Source: Lacinutrix himadriensis
Lineage (GTDB): Bacteria > Bacteroidota > Bacteroidia > Flavobacteriales > Flavobacteriaceae
Assembly (NCBI RefSeq): GCF_001418105.1
Contig: NZ_LIQI01000027.1
Coordinates: forward strand, 372,001 to 436,000
Direction: 5' to 3'
DNA: 64,000 nt
Shown one piece after another: positions 35,206 to 45,181 of this stretch. The notes under the pieces are model-generated. The model did no database searches, was not told the DNA's origin, and saw only the letters and a list, made by a program, of their open reading frames with translations. The position numbers and the translations under genes are program-made. Position 1 is the stretch's first letter, and the number at the start of each line of letters is the position of its first letter.

Positions 35206-36144
35206 CTACTCCAAAAACCCCAACATCTTTGCATTCACAACTTCCGCTTGATCGATAGATAAAAAATGACCTGCATTGCGTATCACTTCTCCTTTTCCCT
35301 TAGGTAGCATGTTTGCAATTTCTACGGTGCGTTTTTCATTAATCATATCGTCATCCCCAATTAAAACCAATACTGGCATTTGCAGTGATTTCAACTCTTT
35401 ATTAGAAAACGGTTGCATACTCGACATAAATTGATTCACCGAATCTTTTTCGGTAGCAATATAATATTGCTCTAAATAGGCATCACTAATATTAGGTACA
35501 TTACTAGACATACTTTCTAGGCTTTGTGCAATTTGCTTTTCTTTAGAAGAAAGTAACGTCGCAATATTTTTAAATAAATCCATACTTGGTTTAATCCAAG
35601 TAAAGGTTTGCGCCGGACTCAATAAAATCATGCTTTTAATACTTTTCTGGTTGTCTAAAGCCAGGTTTACCGCTAACCAACCACCTCTAGAAGCGCCAAT
35701 TAGATCAAAGCGATCTAAGTCTAAAGCAAACAACACTTCTTGATACCAATCGATAACGTGGTCTACACTATCTAAATCGGTATACAAATAAGACTTTCCT
35801 GGTTCTAGTATAAAATCAATAGCATACACACGATGGTTGCTGCTAAGTGCTTCTATATTTGGGTACCACATGGTAGAACTCGCATTCATGCCATGCAATA
35901 AAACTACAGGTTCTGCATTTTCTGGTCCGCTAACAATCACATGCGCAACACCATCGGTAGTAGGAATGTATAATTCTTCAAAAGCAACATCCCATAATTT
36001 TAGGGTTTTGTCATAGGCTTCAAAATATGCCTTATCCGAAGCATCTGCCTTGGTAATATAATCTGGTATTTTTTTATAGGCATCGTATTTACTAGTACAA
36101 CTAACAAATAAAACAGAAAAAATAAGTGCAGTAAAGAATCTCAT
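35206..36144 (-). CDS. Alpha/beta-hydrolase lipoprotein
   Basis: 312 aa. Signal ending FVSCTSK. Classical triad: nucleophile in GASRGGWL (near residue 149), acid in IGDDDMI near 262, and His in NAGHFLS near 292; oxyanion region VLLHGMNASS. Closest in appearance to proline iminopeptidase/BioH-like esterases. Substrate unknown; periplasmic lipoprotein. Confidence 0.8.
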   Translation of the reverse strand: MRFFTALIFSVLFVSCTSKYDAYKKIPDYITKADASDKAYFEAYDKTLKLWDVAFEELYIPTTDGVAHVIVSGPENAEPVVLLHGMNASSTMWYPNIEALSSNHRVYAIDFILEPGKSYLYTDLDSVDHVIDWYQEVLFALDLDRFDLIGASRGGWLAVNLALDNQKSIKSMILLSPAQTFTWIKPSMDLFKNIATLLSSKEKQIAQSLESMSSNVPNISDAYLEQYYIATEKDSVNQFMSSMQPFSNKELKSLQMPVLVLIGDDDMINEKRTVEIANMLPKGKGEVIRNAGHFLSIDQAEVVNAKMLGFLE

Positions 36145-36296
36145 AATTGGTGTTATTAATCCGTGTAAAAGTAACTATAAATAGCGTTTCACGTGCTACC
36201 AATTTTGTAAATTTGTTATTCTGAAAAATAAAACAAAGAAGATTTTTCCGATCTTATCTACCAACAGGCAGGTTCACGGAATAGAAAACACAACCA

Positions 36297-37025
36297 ATGG
36301 AAAGAGCCCACGTTTTAGAACAAATCATTACTGGTTACCGAAATACCATTCAGCAACGCTACCAATATCAAAACATCAAGGATACGTACGGAATTCCAGA
36401 TTCTATAGATCCCGAAACCGTAAACCAGCTTCGGGAATACTTCTTGAATTATATGTATCCCGAATTTGAAAAACGCCAAGAATTAAACGAAGCGTTTAAC
36501 AGCCTAGAAGATTTTACCAAGCATCCTAAAAAATTGGTAGCCGTTGCATTAGATGCTACCAAACTGATCTTTAAATACGGAAGACATCTTCCTAAAATAT
36601 TAAATACCGGATTAAAAGCCATGCAATCTTTTAAAGCTGCAGATACTTTTGAAAATAACCTGGTAGATGAAGCCATCAAAAATAACATCGAAGGACCTTA
36701 TAATCCAGAAAAGATAGATGCGCTCATTACCTTATTGTCTCGCGAAGAAATAGAGAAATTTATTAGTATTTCAGAATCGTTATTTGATGTGTTACATGAT
36801 AAAGTTCTGATTAAAAAAATCAAAGGGATTATTGAGTATCTAATAAAAATGATGCAAAAAAAGGAAAATACCTATACTCCGCAACAAATTAAAGGTCTAG
36901 AAATGGGTCTGGAAATGTTAACCGAAGGGGATGCCCTTTTTAACCGATTAACTTTAGAAGACCAACAAAATTTAGTCGACCTCATTATAGAAATAGAAAA
37001 AGATGCTTTAGAACGTATTTTTTAG
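36297..37025 (+). CDS. Helical cytosolic protein of unknown function
   Basis: 242 aa, mostly alpha-helical and charged, with no signal peptide or membrane segment. Segments such as KKLVAVALDATKLIFKYGRHLPKIL look amphipathic. Does not match a family I know. It precedes mutS2 by 117 bp on the same strand. Confidence 0.6.
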   Translation: MERAHVLEQIITGYRNTIQQRYQYQNIKDTYGIPDSIDPETVNQLREYFLNYMYPEFEKRQELNEAFNSLEDFTKHPKKLVAVALDATKLIFKYGRHLPKILNTGLKAMQSFKAADTFENNLVDEAIKNNIEGPYNPEKIDALITLLSREEIEKFISISESLFDVLHDKVLIKKIKGIIEYLIKMMQKKENTYTPQQIKGLEMGLEMLTEGDALFNRLTLEDQQNLVDLIIEIEKDALERIF

Positions 37026-37123
37026 AAAGTACTAAAGCCACAACTAAAATTCCAAGTCTCAAGGCAATTGCTTAACTTTGTTGTGCTATAAAAAAGTATT
37101 CCATAAAACAATAATGCCATTTC

Positions 37124-37136
37124 CTCTTTCGCGGAA
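37124..37136 (+). repeat. Short dispersed element CTCTTTCGCGGAA
   Basis: Located 6 bp before the mutS2 ATG, the same placement as the copy before 18471. Confidence 0.5.
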
Positions 37137-37142
37137 TAAATT

Positions 37143-39311
37143 ATGATAAACATACCCGAAAAAACATTACAAGATTTAGAATTTTCTACCGTTTTACAAC
37201 AAGTAAGTGAACTTTGCATTACGCCTTTAGGACATGCAAAAGCCTTACAAATTACGCCGTATAAAACCAAAGAAGAATTACTAGTATCCTTACAATTGGT
37301 AGACGAATATCTATCGTCTTTTCATAATGACAATAGAATCCCGAATCATGGTTTTGACACTATTGCTAAAGAATTAAAGCTTTTAAAAATTGAAAACACG
37401 TTTTTAGAAATACACAGTTTAAAAAAATTGGTATCTATTTCATTAACCTGTAATGAGATTGTAACATTCCTTAAAAAGTTTCAGGAGTATTATCCTAAAT
37501 TACATGACTTCGCTTTCTATATCGAAGTGACCAAAGAAATCATTGAAAAAATTGATGCGAATGTAGATCGTTTTGGTGATATAAAAGACGACGCTTCTCC
37601 CCTGCTTTTTGAGATAAGAAAAAGCATGAATGCGCTTAAAGGTAAAATTAATGGTAGTTTTGCTTCGGCATTAAACAGTTACCATCAACTCGATTATTTA
37701 GATGATATACGCGAATCTGTTGTAGAAAACAAGCGGGTTCTTGCTGTAAAAGCCATGCACAGACGTAAGGTGAAAGGTGCTATTATGGGAAGTAGTAAAA
37801 CAGGAAGTATTGTTTATATTGAACCAGAAGCGACTTTAAGACATACCAGAGAACTTAATAATTTAGAGTTTGAAGAAGCCGAAGAAATTGTAAGAATCCT
37901 TAAGGAAATCACCAATTTTGTAAGACCCTTTTTACCTTTATTAGAAAAGTACCAAGACTTTTTAATTGCCATCGATGTGATTTCCGCGAAAGCGAAATAT
38001 GCAAGATCCATGGATGCTATTCTTCCGGAAATTAATGAAAACAGAACGCTATTTATACGCGATGCTTATCATCCTTTATTACTTTTAAATAATAAAGCGA
38101 AAAAGGAAAAAACATTCCCGCAAACCATAGAATTAAAACAAGACAGTAGAATTATTGTTATTTCTGGTCCCAATGCAGGAGGAAAAAGTATTACACTAAA
38201 AACCGTAGGATTATTACAAGTCATGCTGCAATGTGGGATGTTAATTCCGGTACATGAACGTAGTTCTGTGTGTTTATTTGATAGAGTTTTAAGTGATATT
38301 GGAGATAACCAATCTATTGAAAATCATTTGAGTACCTACAGTTACCGATTAAAGCAAATGAATTATTTTTTAAGAAAGTGTAATAAGAATACGCTTTTCT
38401 TAATTGATGAATTTGGTACAGGATCAGATCCGGAACTTGGTGGCGCTTTAGCAGAAACTTTTTTGGAAGAATTTTACCATCGGGAAGCCTTTGGGATTAT
38501 CACCACACACTACTCCAACTTAAAGCTATTAGCCAATGAGTTACCTTTTATGGAAAATGCAAATATGCTTTTTGATGAAAAAAGTTTAGAGCCTATTTAC
38601 AAACTCGTGATTGGTAATGCAGGAAGTTCGTTTACGTTTGAAGTAGCGCAGAAAAATGGGATTCCGTATAGTTTAATAAACCGTTCTAAAAAGAAGATAG
38701 AACGCGGTAAAGTGCGTTTTGATGCTACTATTGCAAAGCTTCAAAAGGAAAGAAGTAAACTTGAGAAAACCGGACAATCTTTAAAAGAAAACGAAAAGAA
38801 AAAACTTGCTGAAGCAGATAAGCTCGAAGAGATTAATGCGAAGGTGCAGAAAAAGCTAGAAAACTATCAAGAGCTATATGATAGCAATCAGCGTTTGGTA
38901 TATTTAGGAACCAAAGTGAATGATTTAGCCGAAAAATTCTTCGATAATAAACAGAAGAAGCAATTAATGGCTGAACTGTTTAAGCTGGTTCAAATTGAAA
39001 ATTCGAAACGTAAAAAAGTTACTGTCAAGCAGAAAAAAGCTAAAAAACAGAAAGAGACGCAAGTCAAACAAGAAGTAGAAAAGAAAGTAGAAGTTATTAG
39101 AGAAAAGAAAAAGGAAGCCAAGAAAAAAGCAATTGTTCCCGATAAGCCTAAAGCAATTCTAAAAGTTGGTGATCGTGTACGTATGGAAGATGGTCGTGCT
39201 GTTGGAACCATTGATAAAATGGAAAAAAACAAGGCCGTTGTGAATTATGGTATTTTTACGACTAACGTTAGTATAGCGATGTTAGAACTTGTAGAGGCTG
39301 TTAAAAAGTAG
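37143..39311 (+). CDS. MutS2-type ATPase without Smr domain
   Basis: 722 aa. Walker A GPNAGGKS at 342-349 and Walker B LIDEFGTGSDP (D422-E423), as in MutS/MutS2 dimeric clamps. The C-terminal half is a long Lys/Glu coiled coil (KLQKERSKLEKTGQSLKENEK), then a small KOW/SH3-like tail (ILKVGDRVRMEDGRAVGTIDKMEKN). The Smr nuclease domain of Firmicutes/Thermus MutS2 (usual total ~780 aa) is absent. Roles in limiting recombination or rescuing stalled ribosomes are known from MutS2; which applies without Smr is open. Confidence 0.85.
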   Translation: MINIPEKTLQDLEFSTVLQQVSELCITPLGHAKALQITPYKTKEELLVSLQLVDEYLSSFHNDNRIPNHGFDTIAKELKLLKIENTFLEIHSLKKLVSISLTCNEIVTFLKKFQEYYPKLHDFAFYIEVTKEIIEKIDANVDRFGDIKDDASPLLFEIRKSMNALKGKINGSFASALNSYHQLDYLDDIRESVVENKRVLAVKAMHRRKVKGAIMGSSKTGSIVYIEPEATLRHTRELNNLEFEEAEEIVRILKEITNFVRPFLPLLEKYQDFLIAIDVISAKAKYARSMDAILPEINENRTLFIRDAYHPLLLLNNKAKKEKTFPQTIELKQDSRIIVISGPNAGGKSITLKTVGLLQVMLQCGMLIPVHERSSVCLFDRVLSDIGDNQSIENHLSTYSYRLKQMNYFLRKCNKNTLFLIDEFGTGSDPELGGALAETFLEEFYHREAFGIITTHYSNLKLLANELPFMENANMLFDEKSLEPIYKLVIGNAGSSFTFEVAQKNGIPYSLINRSKKKIERGKVRFDATIAKLQKERSKLEKTGQSLKENEKKKLAEADKLEEINAKVQKKLENYQELYDSNQRLVYLGTKVNDLAEKFFDNKQKKQLMAELFKLVQIENSKRKKVTVKQKKAKKQKETQVKQEVEKKVEVIREKKKEAKKKAIVPDKPKAILKVGDRVRMEDGRAVGTIDKMEKNKAVVNYGIFTTNVSIAMLELVEAVKK

Positions 39312-39458
39312 GCCGTCTGTACAATTACAGTTGCAGTTTGCAATAAAAACAACATAAGAGTAAGCCAAGAAAAACATTCGTGTATTCGTGGCTAAAAAAA
39401 TAATTAATAAAAAGAGATTCCTACTTTCCTTCTACGACAGGCAGGTTCGGGAAATATT

Positions 39459-39875
39459 ATGAACCAATTACCAAAACATAAACAACTAATCTTATTTGAT
39501 GGTGTTTGCAACTTATGCAACAGCACAGTACAATATGTGATTAAACACGATAAGAAAGATGTGTTTCGGTTTGCGGCTTTGCAAAGTGATATTGGGCAAA
39601 CCATAATAGCCAAGTATCATATAGATCCTGTAAAAACGGATTCTATTCTACTCTACTCTAATGAAAATGGATTGAAAGTGAAATCTACTGCTGCATTGTA
39701 TATTGCCAAGCATTTAGGTTTTCCGAATAATATAATGGTGGTGTTTTTAATTGTACCAACGTTTATACGGAATAGCGTGTACAACTACATTGCTAAAAAC
39801 AGGTATAAATGGTATGGTAAAAAAGATGCTTGTATGATACCTACTCCCGAATTGAAAGATAAGTTTTTAGGATAA
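39459..39875 (+). CDS. DCC-family thiol-disulfide oxidoreductase (DUF393)
   Basis: 138 aa. The DxxCxxC signature is seen in LILFDGVCNLCNSTVQYVIKHDK (residues ~8-30), followed by FRFAALQSDIGQ and the family's KSTAALYIAKHLGF. A thioredoxin-like fold redox protein; the role in Bacteroidota is unclear. It starts 35 bp after a degenerate acaggcaggttcgggaa element. Confidence 0.85.
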   Translation: MNQLPKHKQLILFDGVCNLCNSTVQYVIKHDKKDVFRFAALQSDIGQTIIAKYHIDPVKTDSILLYSNENGLKVKSTAALYIAKHLGFPNNIMVVFLIVPTFIRNSVYNYIAKNRYKWYGKKDACMIPTPELKDKFLG

Positions 39876-39879
39876 TTAG

Positions 39880-40257
39880 TTAGTCGATTCTAACAAAAGG
39901 AATTTCGGAAATAGCACTTAGAATAAGTTGTCCTTCTGCATTAAAAGAATACGGAGTGTTTATTTCTTCGTCCATCAAAAGTTGTATGTTATTGCTGGTA
40001 GCATTCCATTCTATTCCTGTAGCAGAAGAAGTTGCTGTTCCATCATCATGGTATTCAGCATAAATTTTAACTCCAGAATTGTCAGCATAAAACTCAAAAG
40101 TATTAACAACACTTGCATTAGAATCTAAACGTTGCCATTCACCAACTAATGTGTTCGTTTCGTTTTGGTTGTCGTCCATATCGTTAGTACTACAAGAAAA
40201 TAATGTAGCAACTATTAGTAATACGACTGCAAAACTAGATGTAATGGTGTTTTTCAT
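39880..40257 (-). CDS. Lipocalin-like small lipoprotein
   Basis: 125 aa. Signal MKNTITSSFAVVLLIVATLFSC with lipid Cys near 22, then VGEWQRLDS...NTFEFYADNSG, a pattern of the small lipocalin-like/DUF lipoproteins common in Flavobacteria (start with 'L-V-G-x-W'). Convergent with the DCC gene, 4 bp apart, so both 3' ends overlap closely. Confidence 0.65.
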   Translation of the reverse strand: MKNTITSSFAVVLLIVATLFSCSTNDMDDNQNETNTLVGEWQRLDSNASVVNTFEFYADNSGVKIYAEYHDDGTATSSATGIEWNATSNNIQLLMDEEINTPYSFNAEGQLILSAISEIPFVRID

Positions 40258-40277
40258 TTTATAATATATAAAGACGA

Positions 40278-40547
40278 TTAACAGGTTTTAATACCACGCT
40301 TCGTTTTAAAAATTAAATTCTTTCTACCAGAAAGTGTATTCTCAATAATATACTTGTAAGATTTCTTTCTTGTGATGGTATTTGTGTCCACTTTAAACTC
40401 TAATAACTGTACTTCGTTTATAGAAGATACAGAGATATTTTCAATGGTAATTGGAGTTGAATGTAATTCATTTACTAATTCTATATCTTGAGCAGATGCT
40501 GCAAAAAAAGAAAAAGTAACCAATAAGAGGGTTGTTACTAATTTCAT
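40278..40547 (-). CDS. Small secreted protein
   Basis: 89 aa. Signal peptide MKLVTTLLLVTFSFFAASAQ. The mature part is 69 residues, beta-rich, ending KTKRGIKTC. 20 bp upstream of, and in the same direction as, the lipocalin-like gene. No recognised family. Confidence 0.55.
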   Translation of the reverse strand: MKLVTTLLLVTFSFFAASAQDIELVNELHSTPITIENISVSSINEVQLLEFKVDTNTITRKKSYKYIIENTLSGRKNLIFKTKRGIKTC

Positions 40548-40785
40548 GAGACCTTTAATTTATTGAAGTAAAGGTAGTGGTAGTATCTAGTATGCTAAAA
40601 TATATTCGGTATAGAACAAGTATATTAGATGATGAAAAAATTATTGTAAAAAAAATCGATGAACAACCAATTCCTTTTAAATTTTGCCATAAAAACCTAC
40701 TGTTTTAGAGGGGTTTTAAAATGAATAAAATTAGATTGAATGTATAATGGCTGTAAAAAGCTTTGTTAAGTAGTGTGTTGGATTA

Positions 40786-41952
40786 CTATAAATTGAATAA
40801 TTTATTCAAGCTTCTATAGGTAATACGCTCCATAACATCAAACTCTCCATCTGCAAAAAACATCGTTTTTATTTCTACAAGTAGTTTATCGATATCCTCT
40901 TTTGTGAAGTGATGTTCTTTAAGACCTGCTTGAATTTTTTGAATACTCTGATAATCATTATCTGCATCAAACTCATCATGAATTTTCTGAAAGGTTTGCA
41001 TGTCTACTTTTTCAATGATCAGGTTTCTTTCTTTATTATCCTCTTCAAAATTAGAGTTTGCAGCGTATAATAAAGTATAAGCAATTAATTCGTTTTTAGT
41101 CCAATGCATCTTATTATCTTTTGTAATTAAAGCGCCGTATTCTGTCCAGGAACCATCATAAACAGCAATATTCTTATAATCTATACTATCTGCTGCTAAT
41201 GCTAAAACACAAGCTGTAATTCCAGAACCACAAGAAAAAACGAGATTGTCCTCCTTAGTGGTTACGTTTTTAAATATTGTTTTTAATTGTTCTTTAGATA
41301 GTAGTTTTTTATTCTCTAATAAATCTTCAAACGGCAGGTTTATGGAATTTGGTATGCTTCCACTTCTTAAGCCTTTTCTTGGTTCAGCCACTACTCCTTT
41401 AAATCTACCTGCAGATCTTGCATCTAAGATGGTATAGTTTTTGTCTTCTTGAATTTTTAAAATATCATCAAAAAACAACATATAACCAGGTTGCTTTTTG
41501 GCTTGAAAATTACCAACTTGTACGGGATGCGTTTGTTTTATTTCAATAGGAAATCCTTTTTGTTTCCATTCTGGGAATCCGCCATTTAAAACAGCAACAT
41601 TATCATAACCAAAAGCTTTAAAAAGCCACCAAACTCTGGCGCTGGAGTAAATGCCTTTTTCATCATACACTACAATTGCGGAATCTTTATTAATACCCAA
41701 TTCTTGTGAAGAGGCCGTAAATTGTTCTGCAGAAGGAAATGCACTAGGAAAGGCATCATCGACATTACTAAACTTCTTTTTAATATCGAAAAATCGTGTA
41801 TTTGGTATTTGATCTGTTTCGGAATCTACCTCCTTTGCATCCACTACTTTTGGTATGGTTGCATTTAAAACAACTAGATTATTAGCATGTACATTTTCAT
41901 GTAACCAATCTACCGAAACAAGTGTATCATTAATGGTGATATTCGACATCAT
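40786..41952 (-). CDS. Tandem rhodanese sulfurtransferase fused to a TerB-like domain
   Basis: 388 aa. Two rhodanese modules: the first (~8-135) is inactive-like, the second (~150-275) has the persulfide Cys C241 in CGSGITA, as in 3-mercaptopyruvate sulfurtransferases (SseA type). Residues ~284-388 (NELIAYTLLYAANSNFEEDNKE ... ADGEFDVMERITY) form a helical region that I read as TerB/DjlA-like. This domain is not part of SseA, so the protein is a fusion. Cytosolic. Confidence 0.75.
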   Translation of the reverse strand: MMSNITINDTLVSVDWLHENVHANNLVVLNATIPKVVDAKEVDSETDQIPNTRFFDIKKKFSNVDDAFPSAFPSAEQFTASSQELGINKDSAIVVYDEKGIYSSARVWWLFKAFGYDNVAVLNGGFPEWKQKGFPIEIKQTHPVQVGNFQAKKQPGYMLFFDDILKIQEDKNYTILDARSAGRFKGVVAEPRKGLRSGSIPNSINLPFEDLLENKKLLSKEQLKTIFKNVTTKEDNLVFSCGSGITACVLALAADSIDYKNIAVYDGSWTEYGALITKDNKMHWTKNELIAYTLLYAANSNFEEDNKERNLIIEKVDMQTFQKIHDEFDADNDYQSIQKIQAGLKEHHFTKEDIDKLLVEIKTMFFADGEFDVMERITYRSLNKLFNL

Positions 41953-41976
41953 ATAGCATCTATAATAATTAAGTTT

Positions 41977-43299
41977 TTACTTTACAGCATCATAATTATC
42001 ATCCCATTCTTTTGGTTTCGGATGGTCATGAAGCTTTCCTAAAGATTTGGCAACTATCATAGAAACTGTAGCATCTCCAGTTACATTAACAACCGTTCTA
42101 CACATATCTAAAGGTCTATCTACTGCAAAAATTAAGGCCAAACCAATAGGTAATAATTCTGCTGGGAAACCTATAGATTCTAAAACGATTACTAGCATTA
42201 CCATTCCTGCACTTGGTACCGCAGCACTTCCAATAGAAGCTAATAAAGCTGTTGCAATAATCACTAATTGGTTCGTAAATGTTAATCCTTCTGGCCAAAT
42301 TACCTGCATGATAAAAACAGCAGCAATACCTTGATATAAACTTGTTCCGTCCATATTTACGGTTGCTCCAACTGGTAATACAAACCCAGAAACTTCTTTA
42401 TCTACACCTAAATGTTCTTCCACACGTTCCATAGTTACTGGTAAAGTTGCAGCACTTGAACTTGTAGAAAAAGCTAATAATTGCGCTGGAGATATTTCTT
42501 TTAAAAACCAAAGCGGCGATTTCTTAACCACAAACTTTATAAGTACTAAATAGAAACCAATCATTAAGGCCAAACCTAGCACTACACAGCCTGCGTAGTT
42601 TAATAGTTTGATTAAAATTTCGGTATCATCAAAGGCTATAATTACGTTTGCCATTAAAGCGAATACGGCATAAGGCGCAAATAACATAATTAAATCCACC
42701 ATTTTCATTACGACTTCATTTAGCGAATCAAAGAAATTTATTAGCGGTTTTGCTTTTTCTTCTGCGATTAGCAATAAACAAATACCAACAAATAAAGCAA
42801 AGAAAATAACCTGAAGCATTTTTGCTTCTGCTAACGAAACGAATATATTACTCGGAAAAATATCGACTAAAGCCTGTAATGGCCCCGCATCATTTTGCGC
42901 TGTAGCTTTGGCTAATTTATCGGTAACACCGGCATCATTTTCATATTTCATTTTGATTTTAGTAATCGTATCTTGCGACATTCCAACTCCTGGTTTCACG
43001 GTATTTACAATCGTTAACCCAATTATAATAGCAATTAGCGTAGTACCAACATAAATCGCGATGGTACGTAATCCCATGGATTTAATTTTAGAAATATCTT
43101 TTAAATCGGAAATCCCTTTAATTAACGAAGCAAGAATTAACGGAACAGCAATAAGCTTTAAAAGGTTAATAAAGATTTTACCCCAAGGAGCAATCCAATC
43201 GGAAACAAAATCTTTGCCATCATACGCATTCATTATGAATCCGAAGATAATACCCAATATCATTCCTATTATTATTTTCCAATGTAATGCTAATTTCAT
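41977..43299 (-). CDS. Dicarboxylate/amino acid:cation symporter (DAACS)
   Basis: 440 aa, glutamate-transporter fold. Signature sequences: SLIKGISDLKDISKIKSMG, AFSTSSSAATLPVTMERVEE (the serine-rich hairpin HP1), NMDGTSLYQGIAAVF, and PSAGMVMLVIVLESIG plus the NVTGDATVSMIVAK end. It takes up glutamate, aspartate or C4-dicarboxylates with H+ or Na+. Confidence 0.92.
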   Translation of the reverse strand: MKLALHWKIIIGMILGIIFGFIMNAYDGKDFVSDWIAPWGKIFINLLKLIAVPLILASLIKGISDLKDISKIKSMGLRTIAIYVGTTLIAIIIGLTIVNTVKPGVGMSQDTITKIKMKYENDAGVTDKLAKATAQNDAGPLQALVDIFPSNIFVSLAEAKMLQVIFFALFVGICLLLIAEEKAKPLINFFDSLNEVVMKMVDLIMLFAPYAVFALMANVIIAFDDTEILIKLLNYAGCVVLGLALMIGFYLVLIKFVVKKSPLWFLKEISPAQLLAFSTSSSAATLPVTMERVEEHLGVDKEVSGFVLPVGATVNMDGTSLYQGIAAVFIMQVIWPEGLTFTNQLVIIATALLASIGSAAVPSAGMVMLVIVLESIGFPAELLPIGLALIFAVDRPLDMCRTVVNVTGDATVSMIVAKSLGKLHDHPKPKEWDDNYDAVK

Positions 43300-43336
43300 G
43301 TTGTTTATTTTTCATTTCCGTTAGGCGGAAACTTCG

Positions 43337-43906
43337 TTAGTTTGTTTTTCTTCCTATTGTTTTATGTCTCCAAACCTCATAAAGATAACAATCTGTATGT
43401 TCTTCTTCTGGATTATTAATTGGTAATTCTTTCTGTATCCTTTTGGCTTTGTCATAGTCTGAAACTAATCCATACCCATTTAAATCATTTGGTAGAAAAG
43501 TTTTATCAAAACCACCACAGTTAGTCAGAGCACTTGTGTCTCCTCCAATTTCGATTAAATCATACCCTATAAAATCATAGGTAGCGTTTAAATCTGCTTT
43601 TTCTTTTCCTGGTTCTTTAATTATCGCTAGTAAATTAAAAAAGGGAATATCCTTCACATGATTCAAGACATAATCTAAGGAATTAAAATAGAACATGACC
43701 ATACCGTTATCCGATATAATATAATACCACACTTCAGCCGCATCTAAATCTAATACAAATGCTAACCGGTTCAAATTTCCATCTAAAGAAACCAATTCTT
43801 TTACATGAAATAATTCTGTCCAATCTATGTATTCTTTCCAGCTAAAACCAGTGGTATTCTCGGAATCGTACGTTTTTAACGCCGTATAGTAAATCTCAGG
43901 TTTCAT
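43337..43906 (-). CDS. Uncharacterized cytosolic protein
   Basis: 189 aa without signal peptide. Mixed alpha/beta; no recognised domain. Directly between aroC and the symporter gene (37 bp from it), same strand. Confidence 0.6.
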   Translation of the reverse strand: MKPEIYYTALKTYDSENTTGFSWKEYIDWTELFHVKELVSLDGNLNRLAFVLDLDAAEVWYYIISDNGMVMFYFNSLDYVLNHVKDIPFFNLLAIIKEPGKEKADLNATYDFIGYDLIEIGGDTSALTNCGGFDKTFLPNDLNGYGLVSDYDKAKRIQKELPINNPEEEHTDCYLYEVWRHKTIGRKTN

Positions 43907-43937
43907 CGGAATGTCTATAATAATTTCAGTCTACCTA

Positions 43938-43949
43938 CTTTCGCGGGAA
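43938..43949. repeat. Short dispersed element CTTTCGCGGGAA
   Basis: Related to the copies at 18452, 21851 and 37124. It overlaps the gap of 45 bp after the aroC stop. Confidence 0.45.
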
Positions 43950-43951
43950 TT

Positions 43952-45013
43952 TTATTTATACATTTTGTTTAGTAAATAATAATCTGCTATAACCAATGCT
44001 GCCATTGCTTCTACAATAGGAATTGCACGAGGTACCACACAAGGATCATGTCTTCCTTTTCCTTGCATTTCTAAAACTTCGCCTTTACTATTTATGGTTT
44101 CTTGTTTTTGCATAATGGTTGCCACTGGCTTAAAAGCAACACGGAAATAAATATCCATGCCGTTACTTATTCCTCCTTGAATACCACCAGAAAGATTTGA
44201 TTTCGTGGTTCCGTCTGCATTAAAAATATCGTTATGTTCGCTACCTTTCATTTTAGCACCACAAAATCCGCTACCATACTCAAAGCCTTTTACAGCATTT
44301 ATAGAAAGCATGGCTTTACCAAGTTCTGCGTGTAATCTATCAAAAACAGGTTCGCCTAAACCTACTGGTACATTTTGCAGAACGCAAGTTACGGTACCAC
44401 CAATAGTATCTCCTTCTTTTCTAATTTCTTTAATTCTAGCAATCATTTTCTCTGCAATTGCTTCATCCGGACAACGCACTATATTGTTTTCCGTTTTGCT
44501 AAAATCTAAATCTTGGTATGGTTTATCTATAAAAATTTCGCCTACAGAAGATGTAAACGCATTAATTTTTACATTTTTAAGTACTTGTTTTGCAATCGCT
44601 CCTGCAACTACTCTACAAGCAGTTTCACGTGCAGAACTACGTCCGCCACCTCTATAATCACGAACACCATACTTTTGATCGTAGGTGTAATCTGCGTGAC
44701 TAGGACGATACACATCTTTAATATGGGTATAATCTTTAGATTTCTGGTTTGCGTTTTTAATAACAAAACCGATTGGAGTTCCTGTGGTTTGTCCTTCAAA
44801 TATTCCAGATAAAAACTCTACCGTATCTGGTTCTTTACGTTGTGTTACGATTTCAGACTGTCCTGGTTTTCTTCGGTTTAATTCGTTTTGAATAGCTTCA
44901 AAATCCAATTGTATTCCCGAAGGACAACCATCTATTACGCCACCAATTGCAACGCCGTGAGATTCACCAAAAGTGCTAACTTTAAATATATTTCCAAAAG
45001 AATTTCCTGCCAT
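43952..45013 (-). CDS. aroC: Chorismate synthase
   Basis: 353 aa. All three signatures are present: [38 protein letters not shown] and the end [19 protein letters not shown]. It converts EPSP to chorismate with reduced FMN, the last step of the shikimate pathway. Standalone, with no other aro genes close by. Confidence 0.97.
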   Translation of the reverse strand: MAGNSFGNIFKVSTFGESHGVAIGGVIDGCPSGIQLDFEAIQNELNRRKPGQSEIVTQRKEPDTVEFLSGIFEGQTTGTPIGFVIKNANQKSKDYTHIKDVYRPSHADYTYDQKYGVRDYRGGGRSSARETACRVVAGAIAKQVLKNVKINAFTSSVGEIFIDKPYQDLDFSKTENNIVRCPDEAIAEKMIARIKEIRKEGDTIGGTVTCVLQNVPVGLGEPVFDRLHAELGKAMLSINAVKGFEYGSGFCGAKMKGSEHNDIFNADGTTKSNLSGGIQGGISNGMDIYFRVAFKPVATIMQKQETINSKGEVLEMQGKGRHDPCVVPRAIPIVEAMAALVIADYYLLNKMYK

Positions 45014-45129
45014 TTTTATATTACGAATAGTTATTTGTGCTAATGTAAATCTATTATTAGAGAAATAAAAAAATTAATTGCACCAAATATTTTAATGCTT
45101 TAATATTCAAAATATTATATGAATATTAG

Positions 45130-45160
45130 TTTGAACTAATACAATATAAGCTTATTTTTG
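45130..45160 (+). promoter_or_regulatory. Near-perfect Bacteroidota promoter
   Basis: TTTG at 45130-45133, 19-bp spacer, TATTTTTG (TAnnTTTG) at 45153-45160. This matches the known sigma-ABfr type consensus completely. The initiation point should be ~7 bp after the box, so the leader to 45182 is short and the codons at 45158 are excluded from the gene. Confidence 0.75.
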
Positions 45161-45181
45161 TTGCTTAAAAAAATGATTAAT

